This document shows, one piece after another, positions 1-7,557 of a stretch of DNA of 64,000 nucleotides; position 1 is the stretch's first letter; the number at the start of each line of letters is the position of its first letter. Source of the stretch: a virus. The position numbers were made by a program, and so were the translations under genes. The stretch covers positions 186,001-250,000 of the IMG/VR virus record IMGVR_UViG_3300002143_000235, one strand, 5' to 3'. Below the pieces are notes generated by a model. The model was given only the letters and a program-made list of their open reading frames with translations, ran no database searches and was not told the origin of the DNA.

Positions 1-349
1 AAAGTTGTGGAAGTGGATCTTGAATGTACATCAATGGACTTACACGCATCAAACAACCATTTCCAAATGAATCAACAACATCAAGACCATCACCAGTTAA
101 CCAAGCTTTGAATCCTTTTCCATAGTGATCACCATTGTACAGATTTCCCCATCTGTGATAATTTTCAGTAAAATCAAATCCAAGCATCATTGCTTCAGCT
201 GTTGCGAGTGTCATGATTGTGTCATCAGTGATAACTGAATTGGGATTATGTAAATTTACATTTGTATAATCACCTCTCATCGAAGGAAATTCAAATGGTT
301 GACCAACAAGATCTCCTAGAATTGCACCGTATAATTTATATTTTGTCAT
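1..349 (-). CDS. ADP-ribosylglycohydrolase (ARH/DraG-like), 3' part cut by window edge
   Basis: The first 116 residues can be read; the rest lies outside the window. ARH/DraG enzymes remove ADP-ribose from proteins or small molecules using two Mg2+ ions. Seen: an N-terminal GAILGDLVGQPFEF stretch (about residues 8-21), the metal-binding TDDTIMTLA motif (about 41-49) and GNGCLMRVSP (about 96-105), in the order and spacing of the family. The start ATG overlaps the stop of the next upstream gene (ATGA), so it is the distal gene of the operon running down from about 6.6 kb. Inference: it reverses ADP-ribosylation made by the host or by another phage enzyme. The C-terminal metal-binding aspartates cannot be checked here. 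Confidence 0.82.
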   Translation of the reverse strand, partial: MTKYKLYGAILGDLVGQPFEFPSMRGDYTNVNLHNPNSVITDDTIMTLATAEAMMLGFDFTENYHRWGNLYNGDHYGKGFKAWLTGDGLDVVDSFGNGCLMRVSPLMYIQDPLPQL

Positions 350-588
350 TTTGTGTTAGTAAATAATATGCTAAATATATTAATAGGAACAGTAATACAA
401 GCCCTGTCTGTATCAGGTGTATAAAAACAATCAATTTTCCTTCTCAATATAATGTCATCGTCAGTTAGTGTATGACCCAATTCAATTTTTTGAATTAATT
501 CAAGAAATTGAAAAACAGTTGTATCCTGTCTAGGAGAAATATATACTGAGATTGTTGATGCAGTTTTTGGTTTTAAAAGTGTTTTCAT
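346..588 (-). CDS. hypothetical protein, 80 aa
   Basis: Not recognised. It is a small soluble protein without membrane segments or a cysteine motif. It is held in place by 4-nt ATGA overlaps with both neighbours, so it is translated as part of the same coupled operon as the ADP-ribosylglycohydrolase. The overlap, not any homology, is the main argument that it is real. Confidence 0.6.
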   Translation of the reverse strand: MKTLLKPKTASTISVYISPRQDTTVFQFLELIQKIELGHTLTDDDIILRRKIDCFYTPDTDRACITVPINIFSILFTNTK

Positions 589-1232
589 ACTCCAAGTGCT
601 TTATCTTTATCATTTTCTGTAAATCCATCAAGTCCTGGTATTGAATCCATCTGTTTGATTTTAACTTGTTCCAGTTTAAAATCTTCCTGAATAGGATTAA
701 GATTGCGTCTGATTGGAAGATTTGTTTTTGCATCAATCCATTCACCGTGCTTCCCACTATTTATATCATAGTATTTAGAGTAAAAATCATCAACAGTTTG
801 CACAAGAACAAATGATCCTTGACCAACTACAAGTTCACATACATATCCATGAAGAATATAGGCAGATTGTGTAAACATTCCACCAAACTTCCACATATCT
901 TCTTCTGGAACATGCACATCATTAATCTGTGCAGCATCAAAGATAAGATATATTAATAGTTCAGGAGCATCATAGTGTCCCATTTTTGTACTACGATCTT
1001 TGTAAGCTTCTGAATCATACTTTGCTTTAACAGCTTTGACAAATGCATCAAATCCTATTGGATCATCTTTAAAACGATCTAATAGACGTTGTGCTTGATT
1101 TCCTTCCATATCTCGCTTATCATGGGCTTTCTTAAAGAATGCTTTTGCTTCAGCTAATTTTTCAGGATCTTCTAACTCTTTGATTACACGATCAAGTAGA
1201 CTTAATGTTTCTTTATTATTCTGATCTTTCAT
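585..1232 (-). CDS. hypothetical protein, 215 aa
   Basis: Not recognised. The N-terminal 60 residues are charged and look helical (LLDRVIKELEDPEKLAEAKAF), followed by a mixed alpha/beta region with several aromatic residues. A host-type -7 box (TATATTTG on the - strand, about 1239-1246) sits only about 7 nt before the ATG, so a transcript from it would have almost no leader. The stop overlaps the next ATG by 4 nt. Confidence 0.65.
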   Translation of the reverse strand: MKDQNNKETLSLLDRVIKELEDPEKLAEAKAFFKKAHDKRDMEGNQAQRLLDRFKDDPIGFDAFVKAVKAKYDSEAYKDRSTKMGHYDAPELLIYLIFDAAQINDVHVPEEDMWKFGGMFTQSAYILHGYVCELVVGQGSFVLVQTVDDFYSKYYDINSGKHGEWIDAKTNLPIRRNLNPIQEDFKLEQVKIKQMDSIPGLDGFTENDKDKALGV

Positions 1233-1253
1233 AAGTACAAATATAACAATAAA

Positions 1254-2030
1254 TTATTTAGAAAAATATTCATGAACAGCATAAACAATTGCAACAGTAT
1301 CACAATCGTAATGTCCTGAACAATTGATGCAATTGATCTCAACAACTTTGAATCCTTCATTTGTAATAGCAATGTCAATAACAAATGCATCAGCTGGTTG
1401 ATATGTATCAATCATTTCTTGGGCAAAGGTAAACAATTCTAGTTCAGCATGAATATTTGTTCGTTCAGTTATTACACGCATATTGATCATGTACTGTGAC
1501 GCAGAGATGATCTTTCCATCAACCACAAAGAAACGTACTTCACGGAAGATATCTTTACGGGAACAGATTTGAACAGGCGTATCAGCATTGAGCGCACCGG
1601 TATGCACATTATTCAATGCCCATTCAACATATTCATCCCATGATTCTTTTGTAAATACCTGACCTGTGAATGCTTTGTTGTCTTCACACGGTCTAGCAAA
1701 AAATAAGTATCCAGGTTCTTTGAATGTATCAGAAAATTTGATAATCTGAGAATCGTGGTTAAGCATATGTGTACCATAGTGTGGAGCATAGATGCGGTAA
1801 TCATGGTTGTCATTATGCATTGAACCAGGTGACCATCCGTATTTTTTCGCAATATGAGCCATTTTTACAGTTCCCCAACAAAATACATCCTTTGTGTCAA
1901 AAGACTCGTGTATGATGTCCTGTGTGAACGGTACGATATGCACAGACTGGTACGGATACTCTAATCCTTCGAATGCATCGATGATTGACTGATACTTTGC
2001 ATGAAAACCTTTTTCGATGAGATGGATCAT
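1254..2030 (-). CDS. ATP-grasp domain protein, 258 aa
   Basis: Probably an ATP-grasp ligase that joins a carboxylate to an amine or thiol through an acyl-phosphate. Seen: a substrate/ATP region with FFARPCEDNKAFTGQVF (about 130-146), a central RKDIFREVRFFVVDGKI strand-turn, and near the C-terminus VIDIAI followed by GFKVVEINCINCSG (about 217-240), which fits the ATP-grasp metal-binding E-x-N signature. The pattern is like the divergent ATP-grasp group (R2K/DUF4343-like) common in phages, for which protein or peptide modification has been proposed. The substrate is unknown. It lies in the same operon as the ADP-ribosylglycohydrolase and starts within an ATGA overlap with the tiny gene upstream. 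Confidence 0.7.
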   Translation of the reverse strand: MIHLIEKGFHAKYQSIIDAFEGLEYPYQSVHIVPFTQDIIHESFDTKDVFCWGTVKMAHIAKKYGWSPGSMHNDNHDYRIYAPHYGTHMLNHDSQIIKFSDTFKEPGYLFFARPCEDNKAFTGQVFTKESWDEYVEWALNNVHTGALNADTPVQICSRKDIFREVRFFVVDGKIISASQYMINMRVITERTNIHAELELFTFAQEMIDTYQPADAFVIDIAITNEGFKVVEINCINCSGHYDCDTVAIVYAVHEYFSK

Positions 2031-2179
2031 TTTGTTTTTTCTATGTTGTAATCATGATACTGATGTACAAACATACCAGTAAGATTTTTTACGTCAATAA
2101 ACACCTGATCTACAAGTGCTTTGCTTTTGGTTGTTTTATCCAACCGATTGGCAGATGTACATTCTGTTTTATAGTTCAT
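2027..2179 (-). CDS. small hypothetical protein, 50 aa
   Basis: A short ORF read directly from the sequence: 50 codons beginning MNYKTECTSANRLDKT. Its stop overlaps the ATG of the ATP-grasp gene (ATGA), which is how genuine genes are joined throughout this operon. No homology recognised. A weak -7-like box (TATATTTA) lies just before the ATG. Confidence 0.5.
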   Translation of the reverse strand: MNYKTECTSANRLDKTTKSKALVDQVFIDVKNLTGMFVHQYHDYNIEKTK

Positions 2180-2204
2180 ATCGTAAATATACTGATAAAT
2201 TGTG

Positions 2205-2408
2205 TTAAGTAGAAACTGTTCGTTGTAAAACGAATACGACTATAGCAATTGGTTGATCACTATCATATCTAGTTAATGACGCTGAGTGTAATGAATGTGA
2301 TACAACCGTCCATCCTTCACCATTAGCAAGCAGTGTATTAGTTTCAATTCTTACATCTCGAAGCTCACCAGCAATAACTTTTTGTTCGATATTATTAATT
2401 GTTTTCAT
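2205..2408 (-). CDS. small GW-motif protein, paralogue 1 of 3 (67 aa)
   Basis: Member of a local family of three tandem small proteins sharing a pattern of a polar helix, then a glycine/serine-glycine-tryptophan-threonine-valine/isoleucine turn followed by HS and a beta strand. Here it reads GEGWTVVSHSLHSAS. The layout (helix, GW turn, strands) resembles the small DUF1737/DUF4177-like proteins, but I cannot assign it. The start overlaps the stop of paralogue 2 (ATGA). Confidence 0.6.
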   Translation of the reverse strand: MKTINNIEQKVIAGELRDVRIETNTLLANGEGWTVVSHSLHSASLTRYDSDQPIAIVVFVLQRTVST

Positions 2409-2569
2409 TTTTCAAGTACAAAAGTTAAATAAACATTACTACTTGTTGCAGCAGATGACATGTGTGTTATTGTCCAACCACTTTTGATTAAATTATCTAC
2501 ATCATGTTCTGCAGTAGCAGCGCTTTTGTGAATAATTCTTTGCTTTTTTTTATTTAGATTTTTGCTCAT
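2405..2569 (-). CDS. small GW-motif protein, paralogue 2 of 3 (54 aa)
   Basis: Read directly from the - strand: 54 codons from ATG at 2567-2569 to TGA at 2405-2407. It starts MSKNLNKKKQR and contains IKSGWTITHMSSAATS, aligning with the GW turn of its two neighbours. It overlaps paralogue 1 by 4 nt and lies 3 nt after paralogue 3. Sequence similarity to both sides argues strongly that this very small ORF is real. Confidence 0.6.
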   Translation of the reverse strand: MSKNLNKKKQRIIHKSAATAEHDVDNLIKSGWTITHMSSAATSSNVYLTFVLEK

Positions 2570-2572
2570 CTG

Positions 2573-2764
2573 TTATGGTGTTTCTTTCTTTAGGTGAACG
2601 GATAGCACTTCTTTTTTATTACCATTGTTGTGACCATAACTGTAACCAGCTACACTATGTGATACAACCGTCCATCCTTCTGAAATAAGTTTCTGGACTT
2701 GTCTGGTAATTGATTCCATTTCACCACTTAAAAAATGTTGTTTGTTTTTTGTTACCTTACTCAT
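2573..2764 (-). CDS. small GW-motif protein, paralogue 3 of 3 (63 aa)
   Basis: Third copy of the family, starting MSKVTKNKQHF and carrying ISEGWTVVSHSVAGYS. ATG at 2762-2764 is chosen because it overlaps the TGA of the nucleotidyltransferase gene upstream; a TTG one codon earlier is less likely. Copies 1 and 3 share WTVVSHS, so duplication within the operon is the simple explanation. Function unknown. Confidence 0.6.
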   Translation of the reverse strand: MSKVTKNKQHFLSGEMESITRQVQKLISEGWTVVSHSVAGYSYGHNNGNKKEVLSVHLKKETP

Positions 2765-3495
2765 CAATTGAAAATTTTCATAATCCTGTTTAACAAACCA
2801 TCAGTTACTGCTACACCTTCATTTTTAAGAACTTGTGTAAGTTGACGTTTATAATCATTTTCATTGAGAGCTTTTGGACAGAGTTCTTTGAATTTAGAAG
2901 ATGATTGATTATACAATGAACGGTATTTTGTATCGATTGCATTCCACAAATCTTCTCGTTGCATTGTCTCAGACATTTTTTTCAAATCTTGTAACACATA
3001 GTTCATTGAACCATAATTACTAATCTTGCGGTCAGTTGCAATCTGAATACCAAAGTCTATAATACGAAGTGAATGAAATACAGATTTGATTGCAAGATGT
3101 AAATCGTAATCACCTGCGATGATAAGTTTCTTTTTACCTTTTACCCAACTATTTGATGCAATGGTTGAGATCGCTGTACGTAATTTCTGTGCATTGTATG
3201 TACTGTCTAGCGTATTATCAAGACAAGTTTTATCCAATCTCCATTCATCTTTAAAAATGTGTTTTGGTTCCAAGAATAAACACTCTAATGCCTGTATGTC
3301 ATGATTAATTACTGATGCAAGAAATTGAGTTCTTGTATAAACATGAATATTTATATCTTCAGCATCAAACCAGGTCTCTGCGATGATAATAAAGTCATGA
3401 TCAGATTCTGGTGTGTCCGTTCCGTAAACACGTGAACCAAGTCTAAAAATACTCATGACATTAATATCATCAATATATTTTTGAATAGCTTCCAT
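2764..3495 (-). CDS. Pol-beta superfamily nucleotidyltransferase, 243 aa
   Basis: Predicted to transfer a nucleotide (NMP) to a protein, RNA or small molecule. Seen: near the N-terminus GSRVYGTDTPESDHDF (about 19-34), the GS-x(n)-SDxD signature of the Pol-beta fold, and a likely third acidic residue on a following strand (NIHVYT). The C-terminal part is helical. Phage members of this family (for example T4 NrdC.11-like proteins) are common but mostly unstudied. It is coupled by one base to the genes on both sides in the operon with ATP-grasp and ARH enzymes. Target unknown. Confidence 0.75.
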   Translation of the reverse strand: MEAIQKYIDDINVMSIFRLGSRVYGTDTPESDHDFIIIAETWFDAEDINIHVYTRTQFLASVINHDIQALECLFLEPKHIFKDEWRLDKTCLDNTLDSTYNAQKLRTAISTIASNSWVKGKKKLIIAGDYDLHLAIKSVFHSLRIIDFGIQIATDRKISNYGSMNYVLQDLKKMSETMQREDLWNAIDTKYRSLYNQSSSKFKELCPKALNENDYKRQLTQVLKNEGVAVTDGLLNRIMKIFN

Positions 3496-3923
3496 TACGA
3501 TTTTTTAATAAGATCAAGCAAAACAAGCGTGTCTTGTTTTGCGTCTTCTTTGATGTCTACAATATGATCGACTGCTGGTAAATAACTTGGATCAATATCA
3601 GCATTTTTAACTTGTCGAGCATTGATAGATGAAGAACTACCAAATTCATAAACAGTGACGAAGCCGTCAGAATTTTGAAGAATTATTTCACGATGTGTAA
3701 TCTGTCCTAGCAAAAATCGACGTAATGTTGAAATATCAATTGGATAAATATAGTATGTATCTACACCATTATTTATATCAGCCCATTCTTCCATGTAAAA
3801 TTTAACAACATTTGGTTCTTTATCAGGATAAATGACATTTGAAAATAGGGTGGTTGTGGTCCAATCACCAGCTTCGACAAGATCTGATACGAACCAAAGA
3901 TTATTAATTTCTGTATTTTCCAT
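3495..3923 (-). CDS. hypothetical protein, 142 aa
   Basis: Not recognised. It is acidic, with the segment LWFVSDLVEAGDWTTTTLFSN and a beta-rich middle (YYIYPIDISTLRRFLLGQ). No signal peptide or membrane helix. The stop and the next gene's ATG share one base, and its own ATG shares one base with the stop of a tiny upstream ORF, so it is clearly within the coupled operon. Confidence 0.6.
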   Translation of the reverse strand: MENTEINNLWFVSDLVEAGDWTTTTLFSNVIYPDKEPNVVKFYMEEWADINNGVDTYYIYPIDISTLRRFLLGQITHREIILQNSDGFVTVYEFGSSSSINARQVKNADIDPSYLPAVDHIVDIKEDAKQDTLVLLDLIKKS

Positions 3924-4012
3924 TAATGTTTAATTAAATTTTGTAACCAGCCTATAAATCCTTTATGAATGATACCATTTCTAAAATCTTTGACCAAGTA
4001 CATGCATATCAT
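3923..4012 (-). CDS. tiny hypothetical protein, 29 aa
   Basis: A 29-codon ORF starting MICMYLVKDFRNG and ending with an amphipathic GFIGWLQNLIKH. It fills the only gap between two operon genes and ends in a TAATG overlap with the next gene. This is the sole support; it could also be a leader peptide or chance. Confidence 0.35.
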   Translation of the reverse strand: MICMYLVKDFRNGIIHKGFIGWLQNLIKH

Positions 4013-4031
4013 GTTTAACACAAAACATAAG

Positions 4032-4445
4032 TTATTTTTGAGTTTCGTAATAAGCACGGGTATGAGGATTCATTCCATTAAGTAATTTAGGATTGACATC
4101 ACCAATAACAGTTTTCAATTCTTCAAATGAATTTACATAACCATTAAATTGAACATCAAATGCATATGGTGTCCACACAAGAACTACGTGATAACGATTA
4201 CCTTTATAAGCTCGTTGTAATTTACGTACATAAAGTGTATACCTACCACTACTATAACCAGGTTGTGCTGATGCAAAAATTGCATAACGTTCATCAAATC
4301 CATAACGTTCATTGTATTTGAAACCAAGTTCATCAAGACCTTCAATCATTACTGATCCCACATTACGACTTTCTGGATTACGTGGAACATCAAGTGTTGC
4401 TCCAGATCGTAATACAATATTTGAATGTTTATCTAATTTAATCAT
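4032..4445 (-). CDS. hypothetical protein, 137 aa
   Basis: Not recognised. Glycine, tyrosine and arginine rich, with several predicted beta strands (RYTLYVRKLQRAYKGNRYHVVLVW). A host-type -7 box (CAAATATA on the + strand, 4465-4472) lies about 20 nt before the ATG, so this gene probably begins its own transcript that runs on into the nucleotidyltransferase/ATP-grasp/ARH operon. Confidence 0.6.
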   Translation of the reverse strand: MIKLDKHSNIVLRSGATLDVPRNPESRNVGSVMIEGLDELGFKYNERYGFDERYAIFASAQPGYSSGRYTLYVRKLQRAYKGNRYHVVLVWTPYAFDVQFNGYVNSFEELKTVIGDVNPKLLNGMNPHTRAYYETQK

Positions 4446-4464
4446 ATTGATAATTTGAATATGA

Positions 4465-4472
4465 CAAATATA
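4465..4472 (-). promoter_or_regulatory. Bacteroidota-type -7 box
   Basis: TATATTTG on the - strand, 19 nt upstream of the ATG at 4445, within a low-GC gap between two genes. It matches the TAnnTTTG -7 element of Bacteroidota primary sigma factor promoters. A -33 TTG is not obvious. Confidence 0.5.
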
Positions 4473-4514
4473 TGAATAAAAAATGATTTTTTATCTAATT
4501 GTTAATAATTTTTT

Positions 4515-6050
4515 TTAATAATGCTTTTTAACTTCTAAAAGAAATTCTATGTACTGTTGGCATACTTCTCTCATTGTTGTACCTGGTTCAAATCCAAACA
4601 TTGTATAAAATTCAGGCATAAGTGTTTCAGTATCGTAATGTTTCAACTGTATCTTCCACATTTCAATAGAAAAATCCATTGGATTTTTTATACTAGCTCT
4701 TGTTGTTGGACAAACAAATGGATAAATATATGGTACACGATGATTTTGACCCTTGTAACTTACAACAAGTCCTGAAGGATTATTATCTGTACCAAGTGCA
4801 AAGAAATCACGCGCATCTAATACCTCCATTGCACTATTTCCAGATGTGATAGATAATCGACCCAATACTTTTATAGCTGGATAACACGACATGAATAAGG
4901 ATTCAACCATATCCATTGTTCTGCCTGTAAAAATATCATCATCATATAGATAGACTTCATTAAATTCATTAGCTATCTTAATTGTTTGTTCATGTAGTGC
5001 TGGTGTGCCAGGTCTATTATTATAACCTAATTTACGCTGTCCAAATGCATCATATACACGAGATATAGAAATCTTATGCGGATGATCACAATATTCATCT
5101 AAAACAACACACTTATCTAAAATGTGTTCAAGTGGAACGTAATCATTTAGTTTATATGTATTTGCACTTTCATTTAACCAAACTGCTGAGAATGATTTAT
5201 TTAAAAGATTAATAACATCATTATCACGTTCAGTTATTCTATTTGCATGTTTATTAGTTAAACTAACACGTAATTGAACTTGATCAGCAAGTGTGTGTTT
5301 AAATCCATTCTTTCTAATTTCAGTAGATGAAATTATATTTTTTGTATCTTCAGCAACGTATACATTTTTAAGATTTTCGTATATACCAATACGATCACTA
5401 TATCCAGGTCTACCAGCAATAACCGTTCCATATTTATCATCACCTTTATAGTACATAAAAGCTTGCGCAAATCGTGCATTATCAGCACCCCAAACCATAA
5501 AGATTGTGATATCTTCAGGTTGTTGATACCATTTATTTATGTATTGTCGTAGTCTATATGCAACAGTTGTAAAATTAACTGCACCTGGTGCAAATACACC
5601 TTCCCATGGATCAATTGCAAGCCATTTATAATCACGAATAAGTGACGTAGCATATTGTATACGTTGACCAATAGGAATCCATTGATCACCAGTTTTTTGT
5701 TTGATGTATTCGTCATGTCCTGGTGACAAATATCCACCCAATACATGGTAACCACTCTCAGTCAATTTTTTCTTAGCTGATTCCATCATATCGATATGTC
5801 CTTGATGCATTGGACAATGTGCACCAGTCGACAAAAGAATACATCGTTTTTTTTTGATAGTATCTAATGTACCTTGTGCTTCGTTATGTGATAAGAATTG
5901 AATAGGTGTACATGGAATATCAGTATGAGCACGATAGTTGATATTCCATTGATTTGTGTCTTCAAAATAACCGGCACTATCTAAAAGTGTCTGATCTGGA
6001 AAATCCTTATAAAAAGGTTCCATTGCTAGTTTGTGTTGATTGAATTGCAT
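4515..6050 (-). CDS. NMNAT-like nucleotidyltransferase fused to phosphoribosyltransferase-like domain, 511 aa
   Basis: Two domains are visible. Residues about 66-255 form a HIGH-type nucleotidyltransferase: LLSTGAHCPMHQGHIDMM holds the H-x-GH motif (about 82-85), VWGADNARF fits the nucleotide-binding GxD loop (about 187-195), and IISSTEIRKNG (about 239-249) is the ISSTxIR motif of NMN/NaMN adenylyltransferases. Residues about 310-450 contain VYLYDDDIFTGRTMDM (about 366-381), matching the PRPP loop of type I phosphoribosyltransferases (hydrophobics, two acids, then TGxT). Inference: it makes an NAD-type dinucleotide and handles a ribose-phosphate substrate in one polypeptide. The gene overlaps by one base with the tRNA-binding protein gene upstream. 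The fusion is uncommon; the PRTase part could have lost activity or bind PRPP/nucleotide only for regulation. Confidence 0.75.
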   Translation of the reverse strand: MQFNQHKLAMEPFYKDFPDQTLLDSAGYFEDTNQWNINYRAHTDIPCTPIQFLSHNEAQGTLDTIKKKRCILLSTGAHCPMHQGHIDMMESAKKKLTESGYHVLGGYLSPGHDEYIKQKTGDQWIPIGQRIQYATSLIRDYKWLAIDPWEGVFAPGAVNFTTVAYRLRQYINKWYQQPEDITIFMVWGADNARFAQAFMYYKGDDKYGTVIAGRPGYSDRIGIYENLKNVYVAEDTKNIISSTEIRKNGFKHTLADQVQLRVSLTNKHANRITERDNDVINLLNKSFSAVWLNESANTYKLNDYVPLEHILDKCVVLDEYCDHPHKISISRVYDAFGQRKLGYNNRPGTPALHEQTIKIANEFNEVYLYDDDIFTGRTMDMVESLFMSCYPAIKVLGRLSITSGNSAMEVLDARDFFALGTDNNPSGLVVSYKGQNHRVPYIYPFVCPTTRASIKNPMDFSIEMWKIQLKHYDTETLMPEFYTMFGFEPGTTMREVCQQYIEFLLEVKKHY

Positions 6051-6574
6051 TATAGAACGATTGAATCCATTGGAATGTTAATAGGCATAAGAATAGGCTT
6101 TTCTACCCATTCATTTGTTGTTTCGTCAAGACGGAATGCACTTGAAGCCATGATCATAGCTTCAGAAAGAATACCGCGCATTTTAGCTGCAGGCATGTTC
6201 ATTACAAACATGAATGTCTTGTCAACAAAATCTTCTGGTTCAAAATCACTTCCAAGATTTGTAACAACGGTCTTCTTTCCAAGTGCTGTAGAAACATGCA
6301 TCTCGATTAATTTATCTGTATCTTTAACACGTGCTGCTGAGATAACTTTACCTGGACGAATATCAATACCCATTACAGTATTGAAGTCCACAGAAGCTTT
6401 TAAATCGCGTGGAGCAGGTTTTACTGATTTCTCGATAAATTCAAGTTCACTCAGACGGAACGTTCCCTGAGATGTTTTTACAAGTTGATCTTCAATTATT
6501 GGAGAAAAATAATCAATAAAATGTATGATTCCCTTATTGGTGAGGTCTCCCGCCACTAATTCTTTTGTATTCAT
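6050..6574 (-). CDS. tRNA-binding (EMAP/CsaA/Trbp111-type) OB-fold protein, 174 aa
   Basis: Residues about 64-155 match the tRNA-binding OB fold found at the C-terminus of bacterial MetRS and in CsaA/Trbp111: NTVMGIDIRPGKVISAARV, then DTDKLIEMHVSTALGKKTVV, ending with MRGILSEAMIMAS, which corresponds to the family's M/S-x-G-x-x-S-x-x-M-I-L-A tail. The N-terminal 60 residues are phage specific. It should bind structured tRNA elbows non-specifically. It is the first gene of the transcript that continues into the NMNAT/PRTase fusion, with a one-base overlap. A stand-alone copy in a phage is unusual; a role in tRNA protection or tRNA-linked chemistry is only a guess. Confidence 0.75.
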   Translation of the reverse strand: MNTKELVAGDLTNKGIIHFIDYFSPIIEDQLVKTSQGTFRLSELEFIEKSVKPAPRDLKASVDFNTVMGIDIRPGKVISAARVKDTDKLIEMHVSTALGKKTVVTNLGSDFEPEDFVDKTFMFVMNMPAAKMRGILSEAMIMASSAFRLDETTNEWVEKPILMPINIPMDSIVL

Positions 6575-6578
6575 AATA

Positions 6579-6586
6579 CAAATATA
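6579..6586 (-). promoter_or_regulatory. Bacteroidota-type -7 box with near-zero leader
   Basis: TATATTTG on the - strand ends 4 nt before the ATG at 6574. With the usual start about 7 nt downstream, transcription would begin at or beside the start codon, so the mRNA would be leaderless or the start would fall inside the codon context. Confidence 0.5.
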
Positions 6587-6593
6587 ATAAAAA

Positions 6594-6944
6594 TTATGAT
6601 TTGATTGAAATTATGTCAAGTTTGTACATGTTATGTACATTTGTACAAATACGTCCACATGTATCAAGATAAACATCAACAATAATTTGATCGTATTCAA
6701 TTGTATTATGTAATTGAACAAGTAATTGACCCGAGTTATTTTCTTTGGATTGTAGGTGACGAACTACATCAATATAACGAGGTGGTTTGTCTTCACTTTT
6801 AATGATGGCAATTATACCTTGTTTTAGTTCATTGATTCCAGCACTAGCTGTATGTTCATCAAAATGATTTTCAGCCATATGAATTAATTCACTCTGTTCA
6901 AACAATGAATCAATTGCAGTTAGTTGTTCTGTAGATATTGACAT
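6594..6944 (-). CDS. hypothetical protein, 116 aa
   Basis: Not recognised. Acidic, mostly helical N-terminus (EQLTAIDSLFEQSELIHMAE), beta-rich C-terminus ending in IISIKS. No membrane helix. Single gene between two promoter boxes. Confidence 0.55.
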   Translation of the reverse strand: MSISTEQLTAIDSLFEQSELIHMAENHFDEHTASAGINELKQGIIAIIKSEDKPPRYIDVVRHLQSKENNSGQLLVQLHNTIEYDQIIVDVYLDTCGRICTNVHNMYKLDIISIKS

Positions 6945-6971
6945 CTGTTTATAATTTATAATTAAATATTT

Positions 6972-7205
6972 TTACCAAGTGAAATGAATGAGTACTTTAT
7001 CTGTGTTTGGATTAACACCCTCATCTAAAAGGTATTGATTAATTGATGGATAACTTGAATCTTTTGAATTGCTTTCCACATCAAAATATGTTGCATGACC
7101 ATTATTACAATTTTCATCAATACCAAATTCATTTAGTTCTATTGCAACTTCACGAGGTAAATCAAAACTTTTATATTTTATAATGTAAACTTTTTCAAGT
7201 GCCAT
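6972..7205 (-). CDS. hypothetical protein, 77 aa
   Basis: Not recognised. Small acidic protein ending KVLIHFTW. A -7 box (TATATTTG, 7219-7226 on the - strand) lies 13 nt upstream of the start, giving a short leader. Supported by position, spacing and promoter. Confidence 0.55.
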   Translation of the reverse strand: MALEKVYIIKYKSFDLPREVAIELNEFGIDENCNNGHATYFDVESNSKDSSYPSINQYLLDEGVNPNTDKVLIHFTW

Positions 7206-7218
7206 AATTAATTTTTTA

Positions 7219-7226
7219 CAAATATA
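7219..7226 (-). promoter_or_regulatory. Bacteroidota-type -7 box
   Basis: TATATTTG on the - strand, 13 nt before the 77-aa gene. Same element and distance range as at other accessory genes in the window. Confidence 0.5.
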
Positions 7227-7241
7227 AGCAAAATATTTTAA

Positions 7242-7493
7242 TCAACAACGATATAAAATTTCACCATCTGGTTGATTAAAAGGTGGTTTCGTATAATGTT
7301 CAAGATCAGGTCCACTGTGAATATTGTTAAGATCTTCTTGGTGTTTTTCATCACCCATACTTGGATCTATTTCATGTTTGAAAACAAGTGCTAAGTGCTT
7401 TTTAATCATTTCTGTTTGATCTGGTCCAATATTTATTGGATTACTTATTTCAAAGTAGCCTTGAAGCCAATATGCGAAATCTCTTGAAGTCAT
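7242..7493 (-). CDS. hypothetical protein, 83 aa
   Basis: Begins MTSRDFAYWLQGYFEISNP and continues IGPDQTEMIKKHLALVFKH; this pattern is widespread in phages of many hosts (a small family with the FAYWLQGYFE start), but no function is known to me. It starts 38 nt after a rho-independent terminator, so it opens a new transcript. Confidence 0.65.
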   Translation of the reverse strand: MTSRDFAYWLQGYFEISNPINIGPDQTEMIKKHLALVFKHEIDPSMGDEKHQEDLNNIHSGPDLEHYTKPPFNQPDGEILYRC

Positions 7494-7530
7494 ATAGTTG
7501 TATTTTTTACAATTATACGTTTAAAAAATG

Positions 7531-7556
7531 AAAAAGCCTGATTACTCAGGCTTTTT
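7531..7556 (-). terminator. rho-independent terminator after the zinc-ribbon gene
   Basis: AAAAAGCCTGA / TCAGGCTTTTT form an 11-bp stem with a 4-nt loop, directly after the stop codon of the gene ending at 7558. The stem is GC-rich relative to its surroundings and is flanked by T-runs on the - strand. Confidence 0.8.
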
Positions 7557-7557
7557 C

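Noticed and set aside
2573-2767. TTG start one codon upstream for the third GW paralogue
   Set aside because: ATG at 2762-2764 overlaps the previous stop like all neighbouring genes and is the more likely start.
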